Origin: Trichuris trichiura
Lineage: Eukaryota > Nematoda > Enoplea > Trichinellida > Trichuridae
NCBI GenBank assembly: GCA_037903355.1
Contig: JBAJFE010000009.1
Location: 806,001-870,000, forward strand
Reading direction: 5' to 3'
Length of the DNA: 64,000 nucleotides
Notes under the pieces: generated by a model
Told to the model about the DNA's origin: nothing
Database searches by the model: none
What the model saw: the letters and a program-made list of their open reading frames with translations, nothing else
Made by a program: the position numbers and the translations under genes
Shown here: positions 17,015 through 27,430 of the stretch, one piece after another
How the letters are laid out: each line of letters starts with the position of its first letter
How positions within the stretch are numbered: position 1 is the stretch's first letter

Positions 17015-17245
17015 TTTGGTTGCTTCTTTTTGTACGGAGTTTTATGTCCCGTTGAAAAACCTTTTATTACTGAAATGTCCGGAGCTTTCGGGTCATTCGA
17101 GACCCGTCATCAGCGGTCTCTAGTTGTAAATAACAACTTAAGACCGCTGATGACGGGTCTCGAATGACCCGAAAGCTCCGGACATTTCAGTAATAAAAGT
17201 TTTTTCAACGGGACATAAAAATCCGTACAAAAAGAAGCAACCAAA
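17015..17245. repeat. 231-bp near-perfect inverted repeat (foldback element)
   Basis: The left half (17015-17128) and right half (17133-17245) are complementary over about 113 bases with only a handful of mismatches and a loop of a few bases around AAAT. Outer ends read TTTGGTTGCTTC and GAAGCAACCAAA. Each arm contains the string CTGATGACGGGTC / GACCCGAAAGCTCC, which matches the hairpin block of repeat family R (CTGACGACGG ... CCGAAAGCT), with a different but still complementary inner stem. It looks like two head-to-head copies of the end of a mobile element. Confidence 0.8.
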
Positions 17246-17426
17246 CGTTACTCTTTTTTATACTTAATATTATTATCTGTTTAAGTTTGACATTTATGAA
17301 CGAATATGATAATTTTCTAGGCCGGTTTATGCCTTTTTAGAAATGAAAGGTCTGTTTATGTTATATCATAAACAATTCGAGAAAATTTCCCTTATTTGCA
17401 TTAGTACTGATTCTCGGCTGTACGAA

Positions 17427-17453
17427 TATTATATATATATATGTATATATATG
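17427..17453. repeat. Short AT dinucleotide tract
   Basis: An interrupted (AT)n microsatellite with one G substitution. Non-coding. Confidence 0.7.
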
Positions 17454-17934
17454 CGCAGGCTATCTTTAGAATGCCGAAAACCTCTAGGCAATCTATAGAA
17501 GACTTTACATTCTGTATATGTTTTGTGCATTTTGTAAAAAGCCAAAAGATAAATTGGCATAGCATTGAATTGAGTCTTTTTTACCTATCTTCCCGCAAAT
17601 CTACAGTGGTGGCACCTACAGGGCAAAGCGTTCTGGTTTTTTCGCAACTTTGGCGGCTATCCTGTTCTTGTATTTTGGCTTAGACGGCTAAGGATGAGAA
17701 ATAAATTAGCTACTTTGTTCATGGAACCTTGCGGGCTGTCGTGTTCTGCGCTAGTCTAAGCCCAAGGCAAATATAAAAACGGCATAGCCACAACGTAGCC
17801 ACTGTATGTCTGCGAGGGCGTAGATGATAATACCGCAAAAATCTCCACTGCATAATCGGCATTCACACTTCGCGTAAACATTATTCGTCGTTCCATATAA
17901 AGCCCAGATAAGGTATAGAGCACATTAAAATATA

Positions 17935-18120
17935 CAGTGGAACCTCCATAAGTTGACCACCCAAGGGACCGGGGAAAACTGGTCAACATAGGAGGTGGTC
18001 AACACAAGAGGCTGTGCGTATATTATATTATTAACGTGCGGGCCAACCAAATGGTCAAAATTCGGTCAATTTAGGGAGGTGGTCGACATAGAGAGGTGGC
18101 CAACTTTGGAGGTTCTACTG
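17935..18120. mobile_element. Pogo/Tigger-like MITE, copy 1
   Basis: A 186-bp element with imperfect terminal inverted repeats starting CAGTGGAACCTCCATAAGTTGACCACC and ending with the complement (GGTGGCCAACTTTGGAGGTTCTACTG). It is flanked on both sides by TA (17933-17934 and 18121-18122), the target duplication of Tc1/mariner-pogo transposons. CAGT-GAACCTC ends are typical of the pogo/Tigger group. It has no coding capacity, so it must be moved by a transposase encoded elsewhere. A second copy of exactly the same length lies at 53439-53624 with 12 differences (about 93.5% identity). The element ends about 100 bases before the SCOT start codon. Confidence 0.85.
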
Positions 18121-18222
18121 TAATACAAGCATTTCGTACTTTACTTGAAAACCCCACGTATTCTCTAAAATGCCTGCATTTCATACGTTTCCCGTAGCAT
18201 ATATTATATTTTTTATGGTCGA

Positions 18223-20219
18223 ATGTGCGTGTGCTTTACTTTTACGTTTTCGTCTGAAACTGCATTGCAGCTGCGTCGTTTTACAACGTCAAGACTTTTG
18301 TATAAAAGCAAGGAATTCGGTTCATCGTCAGAAGCTGTGAAAGACGTACCATCCGGATCACGACTACTTGTTGGAGGTTCCTTGTAGTGTTGTACATCTC
18401 GATATGACCTATACTTTTGGCAGGTTTGGGTGCTTGCGGGCTGCCTTCCGATTTGATAAAAAGCCTTTCCGAAACTGGCGTTACCGATTTGACCATTGTG
18501 AGCAGCACTTGCGGAGTAGAAAATTACGGTCTTGGCTGGCTTTTCAGTAAGCATATGGTGAACGATTCCATCGCCAGATCCGTCGATTCTACTTGATAAC
18601 TGCATTTTTAGGTCAAACGAGTCATCTCCTCGTACGTTGCCGGCAATCCCGAATTCGTCCGCCAGTATTTCGACGGCAAAATCGAACTTGAAGTCATTCC
18701 TCAGGTAGTTACTTTCTTACAGATTTTTAAGAGGCTTTTTCCTTCTTATTTCATATTCAAATTTCCTAGGGCACGTTGGCGGAGAAAATTCGTGCCGGTG
18801 GTGCCGGAATCGCTGCCTTCTATACTCAAACAGGTTGTTCAACCGTTATTGAATCCGGCGGTTGGCCTATCAAGTATAAGCCAAATGGTGATGTGGATAT
18901 AATAAGCGAACCGAAAGAAAGTCGTCTTTTTGATAATACGTCTTATATACTTGAACATGCGTTAAATGGCGACTTCGCTTTTGTGAAAGCATGGAAAGGT
19001 GATAAGGCTGGTAATTTAGTTTTTAGGTTAGTTAGCGATAGTGACGAATTCAAACTAGCTCTACCGTTTGTTTAGGAAAGCGGCCAGGAATTTCAATGCA
19101 CCAATGGCAAAAGCAGCTAAAGTGTGCATTGCTGAAGTAGAAGAATTATGCGAGGTGGGAACTATTGATCCGGATGATGTTGACCTTCCGGGCATATACG
19201 TTCACCGGGTTGTGCGAAGTAGCGGCGAAAAATCTATAGAACGACTCGTATATGCTCAGTCAAAGGAACAATTCGTACCTGCCTCTGCTGCTCGTCATAG
19301 AATTGCTCGAAGAGCTGCGCTTGAGTTCAAAGATGGAATGTACGGTACGTTACGTTGTACGAACAGCGTTATTTTTCAATTTTCTCGTGTTTTTAGTGAA
19401 CTTGGGAATTGGCATTCCTTCACTATGTCAACTGTACATTCCAAACGATATTACCATTACATTGCAGAGCGATGTTGGCATCCTGGGCTTGGCAAGCGAA
19501 CAGCGATGTCTTAGACAAGCACTATATGCCATTGGTATACTTATTTTTCAGGGTCCGTATCCAAAACCCGGCCAAGAAAACCCTGATCTTATCAACGCCG
19601 GCATGGAAACGGTTACTGTCGTTCCTGGCGCATCCTATTTTTCCAGTGATGAAAGCTTTGCCATGATTCGCGGGTTTGCGCTTACACTACGTACAGTTTA
19701 GTTCAACAATGTCATTCTTATAGTGGGCATTTGGACATGACAGTTCTGGGTGCAATCCAAGTTTCCTGTCGAGGCGACCTCGCTAATTGGGTAGTTCCAG
19801 TAAGCGCTGCACAACGTGAAAATTGAACGTCAGCCAAGAGACGTTTGTTTTGAAGAGAAAAGAGGTGAAAGGAATAGGTGGCGCTATGGATTTGGTTTCG
19901 TCCCCTAAAACCAAAGTTATCGTATGCATGGAACATCTGTCCAAAAATGGGGAACCAAAAATTGTTTCGTCATGCACACTGCCCGTTACTGGAGAAAAAG
20001 TGGTTGATATGATCATTACGGAAATGTGCGTCTTCAACGTAACAAAAGATGGCGGTCTTCTGCTGACTGAACTTGGAGAAGACATTACCTTAGAGAAGGT
20101 GGTTCAGTCAACTGATTGCGAATTCCAAGTATCTCTACTTTTTATTTCTTCCGATTATTATTAGTTTCAACGACTGCTTACAGGTTGCTGACGTGGTCAA
20201 GCCAATGAAGGGTTCTTGA
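18223..20219 (+). CDS. OXCT1: Succinyl-CoA:3-ketoacid CoA-transferase (SCOT), ten exons
   Basis: Mitochondrial enzyme that moves CoA from succinyl-CoA to acetoacetate during ketone-body use. Exons: 18223-18376, 18424-18557, 18612-18704, 18770-19026, 19076-19344, 19397-19491, 19552-19673, 19724-19799, 19856-20128, 20184-20219; 502 residues (human 520). The start is the first ATG of the frame; the N-terminus ([17 protein letters not shown]) is basic and serine/threonine-rich, as in a matrix-targeting peptide. Family blocks include [80 protein letters not shown] and [13 protein letters not shown]. Oddities: the active-site S-E-N-G reads S-D-V-G (exon 6), and intron 6 (19492-19551) has a GC donor. 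A MITE sits just upstream. Frames and splice sites are otherwise intact, so I call it a gene, not a pseudogene. Confidence 0.92.
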
Positions 20220-21938
20220 GTCCTCGCTCGTCACCCAAAATTGGCAGTCACATTCGCTCACTCATTTTGTTTACTCAGGCGCGGCAGTGGAATGCAAGAA
20301 TCCGTTTTCCGCGTATTTTGTACGCCTCATTTGTTTTCCAAACGCTCTTGTACGAATTTTTAAAATTCCATCAAACTGCAAAGGCAGTGTTCCACTTTAC
20401 CGGTGATAAAATGGCTTATTTTTTCATGAAATGATTAACGTATAATTTTTATAATAATTGAATTGTGCTTCGTGTTCAGAACGTTATTGTCTGTTAGTTT
20501 GTTGATTGGTATTTTTACAATTTACTTCGATTCCGTTGTTTATGAATGAAACTGCAACCGGAAAAGCTTGTGGCCTCCAGATTCGCTTTGTAAAAATATT
20601 CATTTGATCCTTATTTTAGTTCTTTTTCTTTCTTTTTTCTTCTCTCCTTGCTAACGGGTGCGTTATTCAGAAAGAAATTTTTGCGGCTTTGCAAACCGTT
20701 CGTTAAAAGACGCTTATTTCGAAACGTTAACCCGCGGACGCGGATAACGCAGGTTAACGTTTAGAAATAAACCTTTTTTAACGAACGGCTTGCAAAGCCG
20801 CAAAAATTTCATTCCATTTGATCCTTATGTTATAAATGAGAATGCTATCACTAGCACTTAGGGTATAGTGATTTCTTTGCGGATAAAGAGCACATAACGG
20901 TCTAAGCATCTGTTTAAGTGTCCCAGATTGTTGTTGGGCTATTTTCTCACCAAATGAAACGTTGGGATTTTTACTCTTTAATATTATTGTTCCAGCTGCA
21001 TGCATATGATATTTATTCATGCTTGTTAGCATACTTCACATGTTATTATAAAGAAGACTTAGTTCGCTTGATTCAGTGATGTTACAGTTAAGAATATCGC
21101 AATGTTTGCCCATTTTAATAAGATAAAATATAATGAGGCACTTTCGAAGTATTTGGGACTTCCAAGTTCCATCTTCAGCTAAGGTCTATAGGTGAACCCT
21201 TTGTTCATCCAATGTTATTAATATTTCCTTGAAAAATCTTCTGTTCGCGCACCTTATTAAATTGTGAACAAGCATAACTAAGATGTTGCTATTATTTGCG
21301 TATATAAAGATAACGAAGTTCCAATTACTATACACATATGTTGAATTTCAAGTTTTCGTAGCTTATTCTGTTTTTGTGGAGGCTTCTGTACTCAGACACT
21401 GCAAGTTTGCAGGAGTATTTTTCTAATAGGCTTAAACACTCCAATGATATTTGTAATGAATCGGAATGCATTCACCTTTTTCGAAAATCATTTCCTTGTA
21501 GCTTAACTAATTCAGGCGTTCACCATTATCCACTGTCGTTTAGGCGCCAATACTTCGATGGCTTTTTATCTGTCAAACGTTATTTCTCCAGCTAATCCGA
21601 AAACGATTACCTTGTCATAAAGAGGACATTTGCATATCAGCCAAACAGTAGCCTCCAGTTTCTTTCTTTGACCACGAGACTTTAGGTTAAATCTTAAGCT
21701 TTAAGCTGAAGATCGAACACCTTTCCACCCAAGACTGATGTGATTATAAGAAGCGTGACCTTTTGCGCAATGGAAATGAGCCCAAAGCTGCATGATATGC
21801 TATTTAACTATTTTTTAATATCCTATTTTTTATTTTACATTTAGTTATAACAGGCAGTTAGCTTTGGCATGTTAGACCATTCAGCGGTTGTATATACGTA
21901 TATTTTCAGAGTTGCATGCGAGCAGATGGCAATTTACC
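20220..21938. other. Intergenic region between SCOT and the PH-like gene
   Basis: Contains one foldback element (20674-20810, listed separately) and otherwise AT-rich DNA in which I see no gene. Confidence 0.3.
20674..20810. repeat. 137-bp foldback element
   Basis: Two arms of about 59 bases are complementary with few mismatches: the left starts GAAATTTTTGCGGCTTTGCAA and ends near GAAACGTTAACC, the right runs from GGTTAACGTTT to GCCGCAAAAATTTC. The short centre is GC-rich (CGCGGACGCGG). No target duplication is obvious. This is a palindromic MITE-like element unrelated in sequence to the one at 17 kb. Confidence 0.75.
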
Positions 21939-23612
21939 TTACAGGTGATGCGCATAATTTTCAAATTTGTTCGCTCCGCCACATGTCTTTGTAGGCCAAG
22001 TGACCTCTTGCGTCATTGTCGTTTGCTTGTTGCTTACTGGTGTTGATAGGACCGACGCGTAGCATCCATGCTGGAACAACAGAGTACCTACGCGGTCTCG
22101 AAGTTTAGCGAACGGTGGATGAGCAATCGCGCATGGCTCACTGTGGCATGGCCTACAGTCGCATTTTTGTTCCTCATTCAAAGTGTTGCAGCAACAGTTT
22201 TCAGGCTGACTCGTAATGCCATTGGCTTTGACAAAGAATTTTTCGCCATTCCTAAAACTTCTTTCGCTTTCGACCATCCGTCCATCACACCGCGTATTCA
22301 ACGTATCTTGGCTTTCCAGCGTAGTTTGTTCCGGCTGCCTCGTCTGGCTGTCTTGTTCAACTTTGGTCAATGTTTCAACGTTGCCAATATCTTCCGTGTT
22401 TTCGATGCTACATAATGCAGCGAGATCGCGCTCAAGACTACTGTCAGCTGACGTTTCTTTGTTGCATCCATGTACAGTTACTTCTGTCATAATAGTGTTG
22501 GCTAATGTTGTTGGAACGTTCGTGGATGCTTCCCGGGGTTTATGAGGAGAAAGAGTACCTCTCACTAAACCAGTTCCTTGTGTAACTGCGCATTGTTGCA
22601 ATTTCTTGCCGAGAAACTTGTCTTCTCGTGTTTGGGACGCCGTCTGTTCACTCACTTCTTTCGTAGTACCGTTTGTGCTTTTCAGTTCAATGCTTTCAAT
22701 GTCGCCATGTTGCCAGTTCCTCTTCACGGTATAAGTTTTGAAGTACGCTCGACTAAATTTTATTTCTTTTCGTTCTGGCTTGCTGATAACCTAAAATTTT
22801 TCATCATCTATAAGAGAGCTGCGAATTTTATGTTAGGCAAACCGAAGTTGCTTCAGGTAATGCAACACGAAGAGATCTGTTCAGCAGCTTTTCTTCAGTC
22901 GTCAGCAATAGCGATTGGTCAGGTGGTGGTGCAATCGCGGGTTTACAACGTCCTTCCTGTCGGCTTATTCTTCGCTGAGGAACCTGTTGGTTCAAGAGGC
23001 AACTGCTCAAAGAGAGTTGATTTGCCGGCAGCAACTTTTGTAAACATTACTGAAGTGCCTACTTGTCTTACGCATTCAACGATAAAGTACCGCGCTCAGA
23101 TTTTTGCGTTGAAACAAGTTACCGCTAAACTTGATGTTCTCACCTTTTTCGTTCCGCCGGCAAAGACGGACATCCAAAGATTTACCGTTTCGAGCTTTGG
23201 AAATCTTACGTGCATTATCTTCTACAAAATTGAAAGGTGAAAATATTGCAGGTAATACGTTGCCCACTTTTCTGTTGTAGCAAAAGTCCAATTGAACGCA
23301 GTTCCATGGCATCACGCAGTTTTTTGGCGTACTTTTCCCTTTTACGGAATGAAAAGTAATACCAAAAACTTTACTTGCGTAGATGGTTTTCACGGGTGCC
23401 AAATCCCAAATGACGTCAGTCTGCAATGTAAGTAAACTTGAATGAGCACTTCTTACAATGTCGTTAATTCAGACTTTAAATTTATAGAAGGAGAGCTTGC
23501 CGTCCGATAGTTTGGCATGCCTCTTATGCCAAGTTGTACGATACGGCTTTGAGCACTTTATGTTCACGCATCCAAGCCATAAGTTGTTCAGCAGTGGATT
23601 TTGAATACCGTC
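21939..23612 (-). CDS. Protein with a PH-like domain and long disordered tail, partial (5' exons not found)
   Basis: Five minus-strand exons join in phase 0: 23475-23612, 23268-23420, 23144-23221, 22843-23034 and 21939-22790 (471 codons with the stop). The first three read like a pleckstrin-homology fold: LWLGCVNIK, then WHKRHAKLSDGKLSFYK (the usual basic/aromatic turn), VFGITFHSVKG, and a terminal helix VNLWMSVFAGG with the expected tryptophan. After that comes a proline-containing linker (PAIAPPPDQ), a basic stretch and about 260 residues rich in S, T, E and N, probably disordered. Cysteines cluster near the end (CCCNTLNEEQKCDCRPCH). PH domains bind phosphoinositides or proteins at membranes, but the partner here is unknown and I cannot name the family. 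The exon at 23612 has a good acceptor and an in-frame stop upstream, so more 5' exons must exist, perhaps beyond the repeat at 23667-23956. Confidence 0.6.
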
Positions 23613-23666
23613 CTGAAAAGAAGACCATTTATGGAAGCTCATATATTAACTTGTAATAGCTGACCG

Positions 23667-23956
23667 TTCTTGAAAACTGGATGTTTTGTAACGGGTTGAA
23701 TTTTCATGGTTGTAAGGTCTTCTACGGCTTTTCCCGTTTTTCCTTGTGCTGTTATCTGTAATTAAACTAAACAACTGCTCTACCAACGGATGGATGAGCC
23801 GTTATTAAGAAAAGTACAGATATCAACGTACTCAACTGTTCTATTGTTCAAAGCTTTCGGAACGCTCTAGTTCCGTCGTCAGTGAGGTGGTGTTTAGTTT
23901 AATTACAGATAACAGCACAAGGAAAAACGGGAAAAGCCGTAGAAGACCTTACAACC
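23667..23956. repeat. Dispersed repeat family R, copy 2, with 66-bp perfect inverted arms
   Basis: Starts CTTGAAAACTGGATG as in copy 1 (16217). A perfect inverted repeat has arms at 23708-23773 and 23891-23956 (GGTTGTAAGGTCTTCTACGG at the outer end). Between them, on the minus strand, lies the block also seen in copy 1: CTGACGACGGAAC, GTTCCGAAAGC and CTCATCCATCCGTTGGTAG. The structure is a complete unit on the minus strand preceded by a truncated inverted copy of its own start. It probably lies inside an intron of the PH-like gene. Confidence 0.7.
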
Positions 23957-25352
23957 AGCTGACCGTTATTTTATCTTTAGCACGTCGCCATTTTGTAGGG
24001 CGAATAAATATTTTGTATTTTGACTAGAAACTGCTTAAAGAGATCTGACTAACATTTTTTTACCTGCGAATCTAAATGAAGGGTCATGCTTAGCATCTAA
24101 TGTATTATAAGTTGAAATGGACAGCAAATTGCTACGCTTTGAGCGATACATGAACCTTTCGGAGCACTCTGAGTCGTCAGTTGTCTCTCCCATTATTATT
24201 TCTACTTTTGGCAGAGATAGTCCGAGTGTTGCGGCTTTGTATATTTTGAAAGCAGTTCGATTTATGCTGCATTTTCAAATTCAAATTTTGTTTAAATTAG
24301 GCAAATCAGTAATTTATGGTATGAAACTGTTTATCAAGATTACGCGGCTTACCATGTTCAGGACAGCGTTATCAAAGTCAAGGGTTACCGTTATACGAGA
24401 GCGTACCATAACGAACCAACTGCAGCAAGTCGCCCTAGTTGACTGATGCATAAAGGAGAATTGCACAACGATATAAGCTATAGTAACTTTAAATTTAACC
24501 TTTAAATTAAATGTAACCTGCATACTATTAAAGTATTTTGTCAGCGCACGATAAAAAAGAAAAGAACAGTCGCGTCGGTGGACTCCGAAATATTAATAGC
24601 GCATAAAAAACTTGCAATTTTAAAAATGCATATGTGCATATTTTGTTCTAAAAGAATTAAATTATATTAATCCACTTGACAGTTACAAGAATGCACTACA
24701 AACAATTTTAAAAAACAAAAGCACTTTATGTTCATTGTGTATGCAATTATTTACTGTATAAATTATTGGGAATTTCTAAAAACTGGACTTATCTCTCAGC
24801 CGCGCCCACCGTCGTACTGTAAATTTATTGAGGGTTCTGTTCCATTTGTACCTAAATTTACGTCTAAAAATAAAGCATCTGTCCTAGCGTAGACGAATGT
24901 TAAAACAGAACAAACCGCTCGGCATGCTCATCAGCAAAACCGGAACAAAATGGCCGCATGCTTTCCGGAAAGGTACCTGCATTTCTCAGACAGCGAGGCG
25001 GCTGGGAGACATGATCCAGCTTTTCTTCAACATGATTTAGTAACTTTTTTGATTGAGCAGACAAGTGAAATAAATTTTTTTTGAATTAAACAGGTGCCTC
25101 AGTTTGAAGAACTTTGCCTCATTCATTTTTATTTTCTTTTTTAAAATAAATTCCATTATAGCGGCATGAAGCTCTTTTTAAACCAATTCTGTAGCACAAC
25201 GCAGCGTTTCTGATTAAAACTTATCAGCCAAAGGGCGGTTTTCGTTTTTTTACAAGAGAAATGCGCTTTAGGATAATTTGCATTGTTCTTCTAAACGTAT
25301 GCCGCAGGTTCATTGGCAGGCTGTACAATTAGCAAAACGTTTCTCTTCAAAA
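23957..25352. other. AT-rich intergenic or intronic DNA
   Basis: No coding exon recognised. About 24940-25010 carries a piece also present near 9545-9590 (ACCTGCATT ... GAGGCGGCT). The right-hand end must contain the TMEM147 promoter; the left may still belong to the PH-like gene on the other strand. Confidence 0.3.
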
Positions 25353-26946
25353 ATGACGTTCTTCCATTTCTTAAATTGTGTCCTGCTTACCTTTGCCCCA
25401 TACGCAATTACTTATCTTTACTCGGGAATGTAAGTTGCACGTTTACGAATTTTTAAAGATTTAGTTCTGACTAGTTTTTAATTTTTTTTAAAACAGCGAA
25501 CTACGGCCCAAATAGTTCTCTGTCTGTGTTAGTTCAGATTTCTGATTAGGTAATTTTAAACAAGCCTATTTGCTTTTGACTATGCCTAAATAAAAAGTAT
25601 CATTAGTGGATGGGCCTATTCTGTCTTTTAGATTTTAGATCGAAAAGTTTTCAGCTTGCCTTTTTTCTTATTCGGGCTAGAAATCATTTCACTATTGCAT
25701 AAATGTCTTCTTGTCACACTGTACTAGTCACATAAGTGTTTTAAGCATTTTAACTAGCGTAATTGTTGTGTTAATAAATTTTAACAGGTACCCCGTGTGT
25801 TAGACAGTTTTCATTGAAATCACCCTATTTCCGGCCTGTATCTTGTTTATTACAAGTGAATAGTCTCTCTTAGCCGCAAAATTTCATCAGCATACTCGCC
25901 AGCTAATTTCAATATTTGAATTTTAAAAAAAACCTTCGACCTGCTGCTCGCAAGAAACGGAAAAGTCGTTGTTTTTCAAATCAGTTTAAAGGCATTTGCC
26001 TTTTTATTATATCAATTATAATATTTTTATATAAAAGCTAACAAGACTTTAGGCATCCTGTGACAACAGCGGGATAGTACTAAGCTTTCCATTTGTGTTC
26101 GAAATGACGACCGCGTACCAAACCTTATTTCCTTCTACGTTTTTGGTATTATAACGTTGTTATTTCAGCTCAGAGTATACGAGCGTATGGAAGTGCTTCC
26201 AGTCCGGTTTTGCCTATTTTCTTACGCAACTTGCCAAAATGTTAGCGTGGGCAACATTCTATCCAGCAGCTGAGCAGGAAGGCATTGAATTCCACATATT
26301 TCCTGTAATCCATGGGCAGGTGGTAAAAGCTTTACCTTATCTGTTGTTTCAGGAGTTGATGAAAGCTTCGGTTAATGTTCTGGACGTGTTGGGCTTGTTT
26401 ATGGTAATCAGTCGCAGTTGGTCAGGTAGAGGAGAAGTACGCTTTCTGACAGCTGGCCTTGGATGGGCTGCCGCTGATTGTTTCTCTACGCGAATCATCC
26501 CCTTCTGGACGGGTGCCCTTGGCATAGAATTCGACTGGAAATACTTACAAATGGGTGTTGAGTCCAACTTGAATTTGGTAAATTTTGTGAGCACTTTTTG
26601 AAAAGATCTCCCATATTGAAAGGGTCCTCCTCCTTTCAGGTGTACTATACATCGCTGGCTACATTGTTATGGCTTTGGAGCCGACGTGATCTTAATGCAA
26701 ATTACAAGCCTGTTCTCTTTGCTTTTTTCACCTTCGCAACTTTTAAGTCCTTCATAACAGAGTGAGTTGCTCAGCAGTTGTGTACATACGCATTTTACAA
26801 GATTATTCCTTATCAGGCTGATGATGCACCGGTTTCTTCTTCTTTCTTGGAAACTTCTCTTAGTGCAATTGCTTATGACAGTCAGCAGCGCCGCCTTGGC
26901 CATTTGTTTCTATTCCACGTTGCGTCAAGATACTATGAGCAAATGA
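25353..26946 (+). CDS. TMEM147: TMEM147, ER membrane protein, five exons
   Basis: Polytopic membrane protein of the ER and nuclear envelope; in vertebrates it is part of the translocon-associated complex with NOMO and TMCO1-type proteins that helps insert multipass proteins. Exons: 25353-25429, 26169-26304, 26353-26577, 26640-26761, 26817-26946; 229 residues (human 224). The first exon gives MTFFHFLNCVLLTFAPYAI, matching the family start M-T-L-F-H-F-G-N-C. Later blocks: SEYTSVWKCFQSG, ELMKASVNVLDVLGL, LGWAAADCF, GIEFDWKYLQMGVESN. Hydrophobic segments follow the expected seven-helix pattern. Intron 1 is long (739 nt), the others 48-62. It is convergent with GABA transaminase. Confidence 0.93.
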
Positions 26947-27430
26947 AGTGGTGACGTAACGTTTTGTTTCTCTTGTTGTTTTGTACAGAATTTTAATTTA
27001 AATTATTGATGCTTCCAGTCCTGCCTAGCGCGTAATTTGTTAACTTAAGTTTAGCTGTTCAACACTAATCGTCCGTCCGATAATCTTATGTTCTTTGTTG
27101 TTTCTTAAATGCGTCTACCTAACTTCGAAATAAAGAAGCGCAAATCAGAGTAACAGATAATCGATATACTAATGATTTAAAAAAGCAGACCTGTCCTACC
27201 GTACGCTTTTCCCGCGGTTCATCTCGGCGAACCGAATATTTTAGCTGAACCTAATTTCTACTTTTTTAAAACGTCGGCGGAAGTGCCCACCATTGCTTTA
27301 TTCCAACGGCTAAACTTCGGGAACACAATACTTCACACATTATTAGACTAACACTGAGTAATGAGCAAGTGGATGAAGCTATACTTCATTTTAAGTAAAC
27401 TTAGCCTAATGCAAAGGTTTAAACGGAATA
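26947..27430. other. Spacer between convergent genes TMEM147 and GABA transaminase
   Basis: Shared 3' region of two convergent genes. An AATAAA is present on the plus strand near 27129. Nothing else is visible. Confidence 0.4.

Noticed and set aside
17127..17168. A functional hammerhead ribozyme at the centre of the 17-kb palindrome
   Set aside because: CTGATGA and GAAA are present, but an unpaired C precedes stem II and no convincing stem I/III partner with a cleavage site was found. I keep only the weaker structural finding.
18223..20219. SCOT as a pseudogene
   Set aside because: Despite the altered active site, all ten exons are open, splice sites are intact and the rest of the protein is conserved.
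22578..23240. 220-codon plus-strand frame, with further ones at 22068-22545
   Set aside because: They lie antisense to the PH-like gene, whose minus-strand exons have matching splice sites and phases and domain-like sequence. The plus-strand peptides resemble nothing.
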